From positions 124,001 to 188,000 of the forward strand of contig NZ_RCUY01000009.1 in NCBI RefSeq assembly GCF_003667575.1: 64,000 nt of DNA, written 5' to 3'. Numbering within the stretch: position 1 is the stretch's first letter; each line of letters begins with the position of its first letter. Below the pieces are notes generated by a model, which was not told where the DNA came from, ran no database searches, and saw only the letters and a list, made by a program, of their open reading frames with translations. The stretch is from Mycetocola lacteus. GTDB taxonomy: Bacteria; Actinomycetota; Actinomycetes; Actinomycetales; Microbacteriaceae. The translations under genes and the position numbers were made by a program. Positions 27,423 through 36,727 of this stretch are shown one piece after another.

Positions 27423-29948
27423 ATGCGATCCAAATTATTGCGTGAAAAAAATGGGCCAAATTTAGCCGTGTCGGCCGCCGCGATTCTTGCGTTGGCAGCG
27501 GCCGGAACGATCGTCACGGCACCCGCCGCGCACGGTGCCGATCCACTCTTTGGTCCCAACGTCACGATCTTTGACGAAAACTGGAGTGTGGACGCGATTA
27601 ACTCCGCTCTTCAGGCCGCCTCCCACGAGGGAGAATTCAGCCTCAAGCGCCACCAGTTCTTCTTCGCCCCCGGCACCTACGGCGTGAACAACAACGCCGA
27701 CAACCCCCTGGCCGCGACCAACATCATCAACTCGGAACTCGGCTACTACCAGTCGGTCTCCGGGCTCGGGGCCTCCCCCGACGATGTGCTCATCAACGGG
27801 GCGATTCACGTCGAGCCCGAGCGAGTGTGCGAGGCGAACCCCTGGGACTGCCAGCAGCCGGGCTCGCTCACCAAGTTCTGGCGGTCGATGAGCAACCTGG
27901 CGTTCAACCCGATTCAGCAACCGGTCGGAGTGGATGCGACCCGCCCCTTCCCCAGCGGAATCACGGCCCCGCACCAGATGCGCTTTGCGGTCTCGCAGGC
28001 GGCACCGCTCCGACGCATTCACATCAAGGGTGACCTGACGGTGTTTGGCCGCGTGGGCGAGTATGCCAGCGGCGGCTACCTAGCCGACAGCAAGGTCGAC
28101 GGTCAGATCGTTACCGGATCCCAGCAGCAGTGGTTCACTCGAAACTCCGAGGTGGGAACCTGGGAGGGTGGCGTTTGGAACAACGTGTTCTCCGGGGTCA
28201 CCAACGCCCCGGCCACCGACTTTGGCCAGCCCCGCGCCGGCGGCGTCGGCGTGACCACCAACGTCGATAAGACCCCGGTTTCCCGCGAGATTCCGTTCCT
28301 GTACAAGGACGGCAACAACTTCAAGGTCTTTGTCCCCAAGGCCCACACGAACTCCACCGGCGCCAACTGGTCCACCGATGCGTCGGCCGGACAGTCCCTG
28401 CCGATTAGTGACTTCTACATCGCTAAGGCTGGCGACACGGCCGCATCCATCAACGCAGCCCTCGCCTCCGGCAAAAACCTCCTGCTGACCCCCGAGGTGT
28501 ACTACCTGAACGCCCCGATCAAGGTCACCCGGGCCAACACCGTGGTCCTGGGTCTCGGTTACGCATCGCTGGTACCGAACAACGGCACCGCGGCCATCGA
28601 GATTGCCGACGTTCCCGGCGTGAAGCTCGCGGGAATCACCGTGGACGCACACACCAAGAATTCCGACGTGCTGGTTCAGGTGGGCCCCCGGGGTGCCACC
28701 GCCGCCGAGGTGGCGAACCCCACCACCCTGTCCGACGTCTTCATCCGTGTGGGTGGCCCCTGGGCCGGAAACGCGACCACCTCGATCGAGGTCAACACCC
28801 CGAACACCCTCCTCGACCACATCTGGGCCTGGCGTGCCGACCACGGTGACGGTGTTGACTGGCACACCAACGTGGGCGACCACGGCGTGGTGGTCAATGC
28901 GGATAACGTGACCGCGACCGGACTGTTTGTGGAGCACTACGGCAAGAACCAGGTGATCTGGAACGGCAACAATGGCCGCACCATTTTCTACCAGAGTGAA
29001 CTCCCCTACGATCCGCCCACCCAGGCCGACTACATGGACGGCACCCGGCTGGGATACTCCTCCTACCGGGTGGCCGACACCGTGACCAGCCACCTGGCGC
29101 AGGGTATGGGTGTGTACTCGTTCTTCGATGACACCCGGAACAACGGCAACCACGTGTACGCCGAGAGTGGTGTTCAGGCACCGCAGAACGCCAACGTGCG
29201 CTTCGAGTCGCTGACCTCGGTGTTCCTCAACGGTACCGGCGGTATCAACCACGTCATCAACGGCACCGGTGCCCAGGTCAAGGGTGGTTCCCCTGCCACC
29301 ATGACCGCGCAGGTGGTGTCCTACCCCGGCGTGGATCGCAGTGCCCCGACCGTCTCGATCACCGCGGACCCCGCGGCGCCGGGCCCCAACGGTTTCTACA
29401 CCAAGAAGGTCACCCTCACGGTGACGGCCTCGGATGACTTCCTTCCGGCACCCCGGGTCGAGTACCGCTTCCTGTCCGCAGGAACCGTTGCAACCAAACC
29501 GGCCGCCCGGGTCGAGTCGGTGGCCCTGGCCGCCGCCGTCCCGACCGAGGACGCTGCCCAGGATGAGGTCCCTGTCGAGGACGACACCGAGTGGATTCGT
29601 GCCGAGGGTCCGATCGTGCTGGGGAACGGTGACCACAGCGTCGAGGTGCGCGCGGTGGATGCCGCCGGAAACATCTCGGCCAGCGCCAGCTGGTCCGGAA
29701 AGGTTCAGGTTGCCGTAGATGCGGAGACTCCGGACCCCGGCACCCCCTCGGTTACCCCGACCCCGGTCACCCCGGGTGACGGCGGCGCCGCAACCCCCGG
29801 CGTGATCGCCGCGCCGGGCGCTCAGCCGGGCGGAGGTCTCCCCCAGACCGGTGCCGCCGGTCAGGCGGGCGCGATCATCGCGCTGCTGCTGATGGCCGCG
29901 GGTATCGCCCTCGGTGCCGTGCGTCGCGCGCGGGCTCAGCGAGGCTAG
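27423..29948 (+). CDS. secreted, LPQTG-anchored beta-helix protein (GH55/pectate-lyase-like fold)
   Basis: An 841-residue protein from the ATG at 27423 (AAGGGAGAAC upstream). The signal peptide ends at AAHGA (about residue 39). The body (about 40-630) has two right-handed beta-helix-like halves and segments such as FFAPGTYGV, LADSKVDGQIVTGSQQQW and LLLTPEVYYLNAPI. It resembles a Streptomyces family that I recall being annotated as adenylyl cyclase or coagulation factor 5/8-type, but the fold looks like a polysaccharide hydrolase. A possible Ig-like domain (about 635-780), Pro/Thr linker, sorting motif LPQTG (about 806-810), membrane helix and RRARAQRG tail follow. It is probably wall-anchored by sortase. 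Beta-1,3-glucan is a plausible substrate given the neighbouring beta-glucosidase and importer. Confidence 0.75.
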   Translation: MRSKLLREKNGPNLAVSAAAILALAAAGTIVTAPAAHGADPLFGPNVTIFDENWSVDAINSALQAASHEGEFSLKRHQFFFAPGTYGVNNNADNPLAATNIINSELGYYQSVSGLGASPDDVLINGAIHVEPERVCEANPWDCQQPGSLTKFWRSMSNLAFNPIQQPVGVDATRPFPSGITAPHQMRFAVSQAAPLRRIHIKGDLTVFGRVGEYASGGYLADSKVDGQIVTGSQQQWFTRNSEVGTWEGGVWNNVFSGVTNAPATDFGQPRAGGVGVTTNVDKTPVSREIPFLYKDGNNFKVFVPKAHTNSTGANWSTDASAGQSLPISDFYIAKAGDTAASINAALASGKNLLLTPEVYYLNAPIKVTRANTVVLGLGYASLVPNNGTAAIEIADVPGVKLAGITVDAHTKNSDVLVQVGPRGATAAEVANPTTLSDVFIRVGGPWAGNATTSIEVNTPNTLLDHIWAWRADHGDGVDWHTNVGDHGVVVNADNVTATGLFVEHYGKNQVIWNGNNGRTIFYQSELPYDPPTQADYMDGTRLGYSSYRVADTVTSHLAQGMGVYSFFDDTRNNGNHVYAESGVQAPQNANVRFESLTSVFLNGTGGINHVINGTGAQVKGGSPATMTAQVVSYPGVDRSAPTVSITADPAAPGPNGFYTKKVTLTVTASDDFLPAPRVEYRFLSAGTVATKPAARVESVALAAAVPTEDAAQDEVPVEDDTEWIRAEGPIVLGNGDHSVEVRAVDAAGNISASASWSGKVQVAVDAETPDPGTPSVTPTPVTPGDGGAATPGVIAAPGAQPGGGLPQTGAAGQAGAIIALLLMAAGIALGAVRRARAQRG

Positions 29949-29960
29949 TTCAACGGATCC

Positions 29961-29996
29961 TCCGGATGCCCAGGACGCACGTCCTGGGCATCCGGA
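29961..29996. terminator. terminator between beta-helix gene and phosphodiesterase gene
   Basis: A perfect 16-bp stem (TCCGGATGCCCAGGAC and complement) with a GCAC loop between convergent genes. Confidence 0.8.
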
Positions 29997-30005
29997 GCGC
30001 GGCCG

Positions 30006-31178
30006 CTAGCCGCGGCCCGGCGGGGCCCAGGCCCCGAGGGTAATCCACGGCACCAGCACCTCGTCCTCGGTGAGGGAACCGTGCTGGCCCACCATTCGCC
30101 GCGAACTCTGATCCGTCGGTCGCGAATCGTAGTAGGCGATGCGCTTGCGTGCGGCCACCAGAATGTCGCCAATCCGGGGTGCGACCTCGGGTATCACCGT
30201 GCCAAACAGGCCCGCCGCGATCGCCTCCTCCCGGGAGAGCACCCAGGCGCGCTCCCCTTCGCTCTCCTGCCAGGCACCGAGGGTCGCAGCCCGTCGCTCG
30301 GGGGAAACACCCGCGTCAAAGTAGAGGTGCCGCATCCGAGGCTCCCCGCCGATCAGGCCGATCCCGGCCACCAGGTCGGGATCCTGATCAAAGAGGACGT
30401 GCGCATAGTCGGGGACATCCACGATGCCGTGGTCGGCGCTCAGGGCGATGCCCACGCCGGACCCCACACGCGCATGCAGCTTGCGAACCTCGGCGTCGAG
30501 ATCCTCGAGCGCGGCCAGCCAGCGCTCATCGGCCACGCCGAACCGGTGGGCGATCTGATCAAGCTCAGGGACATAGAGGTACACCAGTGCCCCGGGGGTT
30601 TCGGCGAGTTTAACCGCCTGTTCGAAGCGCTCGGCGATGCGGTCCGCGGGAACATAGGTGGCACCGCGCAGGATTGCCCGGGTCATGCCGCTGGTGGCAT
30701 ACTTCCCGGTGCCCACGGCGAAGGGACGCAGACCCAGCCGGCCGGCGTGTTCAAAGAGCGGCTCGCGGAGCTGCCAGGTTTCGGGAACCATCCGCTCATC
30801 CCAGCCGGTGAGTCCGTTAACGATGCGATTGTGTTGAGCATCGCGCATCTCATACCCGACCACGCCGTGCTCCCCGGGCCAGGCACCGGTCATGATCGCG
30901 GTGAGGCTAGCCGCGGTGGTGCTGGGGAACACCGATTGCAGGGTGGGAAACTTCTGAGCCGTCAAAAAGCGCGCATAGGGCTTGGCCGCACGCAGCTGCT
31001 GCGCACCCAGTCCATCTACCACGATCAGGATGGCCGACTGGACCGGACCGAGGGGCACACCGGGCATCGCCGCGGGCGTCGGCAGGCCCGTTTCGGGGTG
31101 CAGAGTGGCGACAAGATTCGGCAGGATATCGGCTTGGCTGCGGGAAACGTCGGTGCGTGTCGGTAACATTGAAGGCAT
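30006..31178 (-). CDS. nucleotide pyrophosphatase / alkaline phosphatase superfamily protein
   Basis: A 390-residue type I phosphodiesterase (NPP family) protein. The metal-binding Asp is in AILIVVDGLG. The nucleophile Thr is in QSVFPSTTAASLTAIMTG, followed by PGEHGVVGYE. Further metal ligands are in YVPELDQIAHRFG and SADHGIVDV. It probably hydrolyses phosphodiester or pyrophosphate bonds of nucleotides. No signal peptide is evident. The start is uncertain (ATG 31178 or 31169); the longer frame runs into the parC promoter. It is divergent from parC, as is common in actinobacteria. Confidence 0.82.
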   Translation of the reverse strand: MPSMLPTRTDVSRSQADILPNLVATLHPETGLPTPAAMPGVPLGPVQSAILIVVDGLGAQQLRAAKPYARFLTAQKFPTLQSVFPSTTAASLTAIMTGAWPGEHGVVGYEMRDAQHNRIVNGLTGWDERMVPETWQLREPLFEHAGRLGLRPFAVGTGKYATSGMTRAILRGATYVPADRIAERFEQAVKLAETPGALVYLYVPELDQIAHRFGVADERWLAALEDLDAEVRKLHARVGSGVGIALSADHGIVDVPDYAHVLFDQDPDLVAGIGLIGGEPRMRHLYFDAGVSPERRAATLGAWQESEGERAWVLSREEAIAAGLFGTVIPEVAPRIGDILVAARKRIAYYDSRPTDQSSRRMVGQHGSLTEDEVLVPWITLGAWAPPGRG

Positions 31179-31266
31179 CGGGTTAAGTGTGCCATAGAAG
31201 GCATGGTTACCCGGCTCCCATCCGCCCTCGCGCCGTTCTCCTCGCGCGGCCATCCGAAACTATGGA

Positions 31267-33936
31267 ATGACCCGAAAAGACTCCGCTTCCACCAGCGCTG
31301 CCCCCGCCGAACGCATCCTCGATGTTGATGTGACCGATGAGATGGAGGGCTCCTTCCTGGAGTACGCCTACTCGGTCATCTACTCGCGCGCGCTCCCGGA
31401 TGCGCGCGACGGACTCAAGCCGGTGCAGCGCCGCATCCTGTACCAAATGGCCGACATGGGTCTGCGCCCCGACCGCAACCATGTGAAGTCCGCCCGCGTG
31501 GTGGGCGAGGTCATGGGTAAGCTGCACCCGCACGGTGACGCCCCCATTTACGATGCTCTGGTGCGCCTGGCCCAGCCGTTCACGATGCGCCTGCCGCTGA
31601 TCGACGGCCACGGAAACTTCGGATCGCTGGATGATGGCCCCGCGGCTCCGCGTTACACCGAGGCGCGCCTGGACGCGACCGCGCTGGCGATGACCGAAAA
31701 TCTCGACGAGGACGTCGTGGACTTCATCCCCAACTATGACGGCGCCCTCATGCAGCCCGATGTTCTCCCCGCGGCCTATCCGAACCTCCTGGTCAACGGC
31801 GGCAGCGGTATCGCCGTGGGTATGGCCACCAACATGGCCCCGCACAACCTGATCGAGGTTGTGGGCGCCGCGCGCTTCCTGCTGGAAAAGCCCAAGGCTA
31901 CCCTCGAGGAGCTGATGGCGTACGTGCCCGGCCCCGACCTGCCCACCGGCGGAACGATCGTGGGTCTTGCCGGCATCAAGGATGCCTACGCAACCGGTCG
32001 TGGCGCGTTCAAAACCCGCGCCAAGGTCACGGTCGAAAACCTGACCCCGCGCAAAAAGGGCCTGGTGGTTACCGAGCTGCCCTATCTGGTGGGCCCCGAG
32101 CGGGTGATCGAGAAGATCAAGGACGGCGTCAACAACAAGAAGCTTTCGGGCATCTCGGACGTCACCGACCTCACCGACCGGACCAACGGTCTGCGCCTGG
32201 TCATCGGGATCAAGACCGGCTTCAGCCCCGAGGCCGTGCTGGAACAGCTCTACCGATTCACCCCGCTGGAGGACGGCTTCAGCATCAACAACGTCGCCCT
32301 GGTGGATGGCGGGCCGCGGACCCTGGGTCTGCGAGAACTGCTGCAGGTCTACGTGGATCACCGCATTCAGGTGGTCACCCGCCGCTCCAAGTACCGCCTG
32401 GCCCGGCGCAAGGAACGCCTGCACCTGGTGCTGGGACTCCTGATCGCGATCGTCGATATCGACGAGGTCATCCAGGTCATCCGCGCCAGCGATGACTCGG
32501 AGATTGCCCGCAAGAAGCTTCAGGAGGTGTTTGACCTCTCCAAGGTGCAGGCCGAGTACATTCTCGAGCTGCGTCTGCGTCGCCTGACCAAGTTCTCGCG
32601 GATGGAGCTGGAAACCGAGCGGGATGAGCTGCAGGCACAGATCGCCGAGCTGGAGAAGCTGCTGAGCAGCACCCGCCGGATCCGCACCCAGGTGTCCAAG
32701 GAGCTTGAGGCCGTGGCCGAGAAGTTCGGGACCCCGCGTCGCACCATGCTGACCGAGGCTGCCCCGAGCATCGCCGGATCCGCACGCAAGAAGGCCGGTG
32801 TTGTTCTTGAGGTCGCCGATGTGGCCTGCACCATCTTCCTGAGTGCCACCGGCCGCGCGCTGCGGGTGGACCGCCCGGCGGGCGAGGAGGTCACGATTAC
32901 CGCGCCGCCGCGCCGCGCCAAGCACGACGCGATTGCCTCGGTGCTGGAGACCACCTCACGCACCGAGATCGGTGCGGTCACCAACCTGGGTCGCCTGATC
33001 CGCTTCTCCCCCATCGACCTCCCGGCCGTGCCCGCCGCATCGATCCATCTGGCCGCGGGTGTGAAGATCTCCGATTACATCGCGCTGACCAATAAGAAGG
33101 AGCGAGTGCTGGCCCTGGTCGATCTGGGCAGCGATCGCCCGGTCGCGCTGGGTACCGCGCAGGGTGTGGTCAAGCGGGTGACCGCGAACGCCTGGCCGAA
33201 TAAGCCCGAGTTCGAGGTGATCGCGCTGAAGCCCGGCGACGAGGTTGTCGGGGTCAGCCAGCCGGCCGAAACCGATGAACTGATTTTTGTCACCTCGGAC
33301 GCCAAGCTCCTGCACTTTGTCGCCTCCTCGGTGCGCCCGCAGGGTGCTCCGGCGGGTGGTATGGCCGGCGTCGCACTGGTGGGGAGCGCGCGCGTGCTGT
33401 TCTTTGGCGCGGCACCGCATGCCGAGGAGATTATGGTGACCACGATTTCGGTGGCCGAGGGCACGATCCCCGGCACCGATCCGGGCCGAGCCAAGACCTC
33501 GACGTTTGCCGATTTCCCGGCCAAGGGTCGTGCGACCGGTGGTGTCCGGGCCCACGCGTTCCTCAAGGGTGAGTCTCACCTCGAACGCGCCTGGGTGGGA
33601 CCTGGTCCCGTGCGTGCCCTCTCGGTCGAGGGCTCGGCGCGTCCGCTGCCCGAGCCGGTGGGCCGCCGCGACGCCTCGGGTGCCGCGCTTGAGCAGGTGG
33701 TGACCTATCTGGGACGGGCGATCCAGCCCGACACCGGCTCCGGCTCCGCCGCCGCGCCCGACGCCGACGCCCCGCAGGATGGTCCCCTGGATGCCCCCTC
33801 GTTCGAGGATGGCGACGTGATCCGGATCCCCGCCCGCGCCTCGGCCACCCCGGCCCAGCCCCTCGGCTTTGACACCGACGGCGTGCTCTCGGTGGAACCC
33901 GCCGACACCGTCACCCTGGACCTCGATCTGGAATAG
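31267..33936 (+). CDS. parC: DNA topoisomerase IV subunit A
   Basis: An 889-residue type IIA topoisomerase breakage-reunion subunit. It decatenates daughter chromosomes using ATP hydrolysed by ParE. The active-site Tyr is Y130 in APRYTEARL. The quinolone region is HPHGDAPIYDAL (87-98), with Ala92 at the position of E. coli GyrA Ser83 and Asp96 at that of Asp87. Arg-rich helices and a beta-pinwheel C-terminal domain follow. No GyrA box (QRRGGKG) is visible, and parE lies next to it, so ParC is preferred over GyrA. GAAACT lies 12-7 nt before the ATG. Confidence 0.9.
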   Translation: MTRKDSASTSAAPAERILDVDVTDEMEGSFLEYAYSVIYSRALPDARDGLKPVQRRILYQMADMGLRPDRNHVKSARVVGEVMGKLHPHGDAPIYDALVRLAQPFTMRLPLIDGHGNFGSLDDGPAAPRYTEARLDATALAMTENLDEDVVDFIPNYDGALMQPDVLPAAYPNLLVNGGSGIAVGMATNMAPHNLIEVVGAARFLLEKPKATLEELMAYVPGPDLPTGGTIVGLAGIKDAYATGRGAFKTRAKVTVENLTPRKKGLVVTELPYLVGPERVIEKIKDGVNNKKLSGISDVTDLTDRTNGLRLVIGIKTGFSPEAVLEQLYRFTPLEDGFSINNVALVDGGPRTLGLRELLQVYVDHRIQVVTRRSKYRLARRKERLHLVLGLLIAIVDIDEVIQVIRASDDSEIARKKLQEVFDLSKVQAEYILELRLRRLTKFSRMELETERDELQAQIAELEKLLSSTRRIRTQVSKELEAVAEKFGTPRRTMLTEAAPSIAGSARKKAGVVLEVADVACTIFLSATGRALRVDRPAGEEVTITAPPRRAKHDAIASVLETTSRTEIGAVTNLGRLIRFSPIDLPAVPAASIHLAAGVKISDYIALTNKKERVLALVDLGSDRPVALGTAQGVVKRVTANAWPNKPEFEVIALKPGDEVVGVSQPAETDELIFVTSDAKLLHFVASSVRPQGAPAGGMAGVALVGSARVLFFGAAPHAEEIMVTTISVAEGTIPGTDPGRAKTSTFADFPAKGRATGGVRAHAFLKGESHLERAWVGPGPVRALSVEGSARPLPEPVGRRDASGAALEQVVTYLGRAIQPDTGSGSAAAPDADAPQDGPLDAPSFEDGDVIRIPARASATPAQPLGFDTDGVLSVEPADTVTLDLDLE

Positions 33937-33946
33937 GTTCCACGAT

Positions 33947-33992
33947 AAAGGGGCCCGGTCTCACTCAGATGAGTGAGACCGGGCCCCTTTTA
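33947..33992. terminator. terminator between parC and parE
   Basis: A 20-bp perfect stem (AAAGGGGCCCGGTCTCACTC and complement), AGAT loop, TTTTAT tail. Confidence 0.9.
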
Positions 33993-34072
33993 TGATTTGG
34001 TGCGCCAAGGTGACGTGGTGTGCCCCGGCGGGTTAGCACGCACCGTGGCGATCCGGCATACGCGGGAGCAGA

Positions 34073-36154
34073 TTAGACGTCGATGCGTTCGCGGCTGAGA
34101 TCCGCCGAGTGCTCCACGATGAAGTCCTTACGCGGCGCCACGTCGCTTCCCATCAGCAGCTCAAAAACCTTGGAGGCCCGCTCGGCGTCGCCCATGCGTA
34201 CGCGGCGCAGGGTTCGTCCCGAGCGTTCCATCGTGGTTTCGGCCAGCTGGTCGGCATCCATCTCGCCCAGACCCTTGTACCGCTGCGGATCCTGGTAGCG
34301 CTTTCCGGTGGCCTTGAACTCGGCCAGCAGGTCGTGCAGTTCCTGCTCGGAGTACGTGTAGATCGTCTCATTGGGCTTGGAGCCCGGGTTGATCTGCACC
34401 ACCCGGTGCAGCGGGGGCACCGCCGCGTAGACCCGGCCCGCATCGATCATCGGCCGCATGTAGCGGAAGAACAGGGTGAGCAGCAGGGTACGAATGTGCG
34501 CACCGTCCACATCGGCATCGCTCATGATGATGACCTTGCCATAGCGGGCGGCGTCCAGATCAAAGCTGCGGCCCGATCCGGCACCGATCACCTGAATGAT
34601 CGCCGCACACTCGGCGTTGGAAAGCATGTCGGACACCGAGGATTTCTGAACGTTGAGGATCTTGCCTCGGATCGGCAGCAGCGCCTGGTGCTCGCTGTCG
34701 CGAGCATTCTTCGCGGTACCCAGCGCCGAGTCACCCTCGACGATGAACAGCTCGGAGGTTTCCACATCGTTGCTGCGGCAATCCACCAGTTTCGCGGGCA
34801 GCGATGAGGACTCCAGCGCGTTCTTACGACGCTGGGTTTCCTTGTGGGTGCGCGCGGAAATGCGCGACTTCATCTCGGCGACAACCTTGTCCAGCACCAG
34901 GGCGGTCTGGGTCTTGTCGTCCCGCTTGGTCGAGGCGAAGCGTTCCTTGAGCTGTCCGGAGACCACCGAGGCAACGATCGCCCGCACCGCGGGGGTACCC
35001 AGGATCTCCTTGGTCTGACCCTCAAACTGCGGCTCGGCCAGACGCACGGTTAGGACCGCGGTCAGCCCGGCCAGGACGTCGTCCTTATCCAGCTTGTCGT
35101 TTCCGGCCTTCAGTCGACGCGCGTTGGCCTCGACCTGGGCGCGTAGGAAGCGCAGCAGCCCCTGGTCAAAACCGGTCTGGTGGGAGCCGCCCTTGGGGGT
35201 CGCGATGATGTTCACAAAGCTGCGCATCACCGTCTCATAGCCGGTGCCCCAGCGCAGAGCGATATCCACGGTGCACTCACGCTCCACCTCGGTGGGCACC
35301 ATCGCGCCACCGTCGGTGAGTACGGGCACGGTCTCGGTGAAGGTCGAGGTTCCGGTCAGGCGCCACACATCGGTGATCGCCGCATCCGGGGCCAGGTGAT
35401 CCACAAACTCGGAGATGCCGCCGTCAAACTCGAAGGCGTGTGATTCGGTCTCCTCGCCGCGGGAGTCCTCGATGGCGATACCGAGGCCGGGGATCAGGAA
35501 CGCCGTCTGCTTGGCGCGACCAATCAGGTCGTCCATCTGGAAGTTGGCACCCTTGGTGAAGATCTGCGGGTCGGCCCAGTAGCGCACGCGGGTACCGGTC
35601 TTGGCCTTGGCGACCTTGCCGATGGGCCGCAGCGCCGGCTCACCAAACTCGGTGAACGGGGTGAAGGGGGCATCGGGGGTGGGCGCGCCGGTGTCCTCGA
35701 AGACGCCGGGTACACCACGCTTGAAGGACATCAGCCAGGTCTTGCCGCCGCGATCCACTTCGACGTCGAGGCGGGCACTCAGCGCGTTGACCACCGAGGC
35801 ACCCACACCATGCAGACCACCCGAGGCCGCATAGGAGCCCGAGCCAAACTTTCCGCCGGCGTGCAGCTTGGTGAAGACCACCTCGACACCGCTCAGCCCG
35901 GTCTTGGGCTCGATGTCCACCGGGATACCACGCGCGGTGTCACGCACCTCGACCGAACCGTCGTGGTGCAGCAGGATGTTGATCTTGGTTCCGAAGCCCG
36001 CTAGCGCCTCATCCACCGAGTTGTCGATGATCTCCCAGAGGCAGTGCATGAGGCCGCGGGAGTCGGTGGACCCGATGTACATACCGGGTCGCTTCCGCAC
36101 CGCCTCAAGGCCCTCGAGGACGGAGAGGTGGCGCGCGGAGTATTCAGTGGTCAC
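34073..36154 (-). CDS. parE: DNA topoisomerase IV subunit B
   Basis: A 693-residue GHKL ATPase subunit of topoisomerase IV. It has EIIDNSVDEALAG with the Mg-binding Asn, the GRGIP-like ARGIPVDI segment and GGLHGVGASVVNALS. The TOPRIM domain has FIVEGDSALGTAKNARD and MSDADVDGAHIRTLLLTLFFRY, and the C-terminal YKGLGEMDADQLAETTM follows. EGDSALGTAK (not EGDSAGGSAK) favours ParE over GyrB. The start is a GTG, with TAGAAT 8 nt upstream and no ribosome site. It converges with parC across a strong terminator. Confidence 0.92.
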   Translation of the reverse strand: MTTEYSARHLSVLEGLEAVRKRPGMYIGSTDSRGLMHCLWEIIDNSVDEALAGFGTKINILLHHDGSVEVRDTARGIPVDIEPKTGLSGVEVVFTKLHAGGKFGSGSYAASGGLHGVGASVVNALSARLDVEVDRGGKTWLMSFKRGVPGVFEDTGAPTPDAPFTPFTEFGEPALRPIGKVAKAKTGTRVRYWADPQIFTKGANFQMDDLIGRAKQTAFLIPGLGIAIEDSRGEETESHAFEFDGGISEFVDHLAPDAAITDVWRLTGTSTFTETVPVLTDGGAMVPTEVERECTVDIALRWGTGYETVMRSFVNIIATPKGGSHQTGFDQGLLRFLRAQVEANARRLKAGNDKLDKDDVLAGLTAVLTVRLAEPQFEGQTKEILGTPAVRAIVASVVSGQLKERFASTKRDDKTQTALVLDKVVAEMKSRISARTHKETQRRKNALESSSLPAKLVDCRSNDVETSELFIVEGDSALGTAKNARDSEHQALLPIRGKILNVQKSSVSDMLSNAECAAIIQVIGAGSGRSFDLDAARYGKVIIMSDADVDGAHIRTLLLTLFFRYMRPMIDAGRVYAAVPPLHRVVQINPGSKPNETIYTYSEQELHDLLAEFKATGKRYQDPQRYKGLGEMDADQLAETTMERSGRTLRRVRMGDAERASKVFELLMGSDVAPRKDFIVEHSADLSRERIDV

Positions 36155-36168
36155 AGGGATAAATTCTA
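36155..36168 (-). promoter_or_regulatory. -10 element TAGAAT of parE
   Basis: TAGAAT (36168-36163 on the minus strand) ends 8 nt before the GTG start, so the mRNA would have almost no leader. Confidence 0.45.
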
Positions 36169-36232
36169 CCGAAAACCCCCGACATCGCTTGCCACCGACA
36201 CGTTGTGAACGGCCTGAGCGTACGCGCCTAGC

Positions 36233-36270
36233 GAAATTGCCCCGGAACGGAATGAAATTGCCCCCGGACG
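36233..36270. repeat. 17-bp direct repeat upstream of DUF7455 gene
   Basis: Two copies of a GAAATTGCCCC-GGA-ACG sequence (36233-36249 and 36254-36270), 21 bp apart start to start, just upstream of the probable promoter of the DUF7455 gene. A candidate regulator site. Confidence 0.45.
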
Positions 36271-36327
36271 TGGTTGGATAAGACGTGAGGCCGAACGATT
36301 GGCCTCCTCACCGGTCAGGAGGAAAAC

Positions 36328-36552
36328 ATGACACAGATCACCGAAAGCGCTCCGAGCGTGGTGGACGCCCCGGCACTGACCGCGGCCGACCGTTGCGACA
36401 GCTGCGGTGCACAGGCCTACGTCCGGGTAACCCTTGCCAATGGCGAGCTCATGTTCTGCGCTCACCACGGTAAGAAGTACCAGGAGAAGCTTGCCGCCGT
36501 CGCCTCGAACTGGCACGACGAGAGCGCCCGCCTCAGCGAGGCTCGCGCCTAA
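36328..36552 (+). CDS. DUF7455 family small zinc-ribbon-like protein
   Basis: A 74-residue protein. A CDSC knuckle (residues 23-26) and a distant CAHHGKK motif (about 44-50) could together bind one metal. The C-terminal helix is KYQEKLAAVASNW. This is the short actinobacterial family that sits between parE and murT/sigA. AGGAGGAAAAC precedes the ATG, an unusually good ribosome site for this window. Function unknown; zinc binding is inferred. Confidence 0.88.
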   Translation: MTQITESAPSVVDAPALTAADRCDSCGAQAYVRVTLANGELMFCAHHGKKYQEKLAAVASNWHDESARLSEARA

Positions 36553-36614
36553 GGCTCGCCCACACTCGCCGGCGCTGCTGATACAGCGCGAGAGCGGCGA
36601 GTCCCCAAACCACG

Positions 36615-36648
36615 CGTCGCCGTCCGGGAAACCGGACGGCGACGTTTT
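36615..36648 (+). terminator. terminator after DUF7455 gene
   Basis: CGTCGCCGTCCGG, GAAA loop, complement, TTTT. Confidence 0.88.
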
Positions 36649-36674
36649 GGTGTGCGGACACCATCCACCAACAA

Positions 36675-36712
36675 AAACACCCCGCCTGAACCGAGGTTCG
36701 GGCGGGGTGTTT
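36675..36712 (-). terminator. terminator of the sigA-murT-gatD operon
   Basis: AAACACCCCGCC stem extended by GAACC/GGTTC, followed on the minus strand by TTTTTGTTGG, 15 bp after the gatD stop. Confidence 0.9.
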
Positions 36713-36727
36713 GAGTGGTTGAACGGC

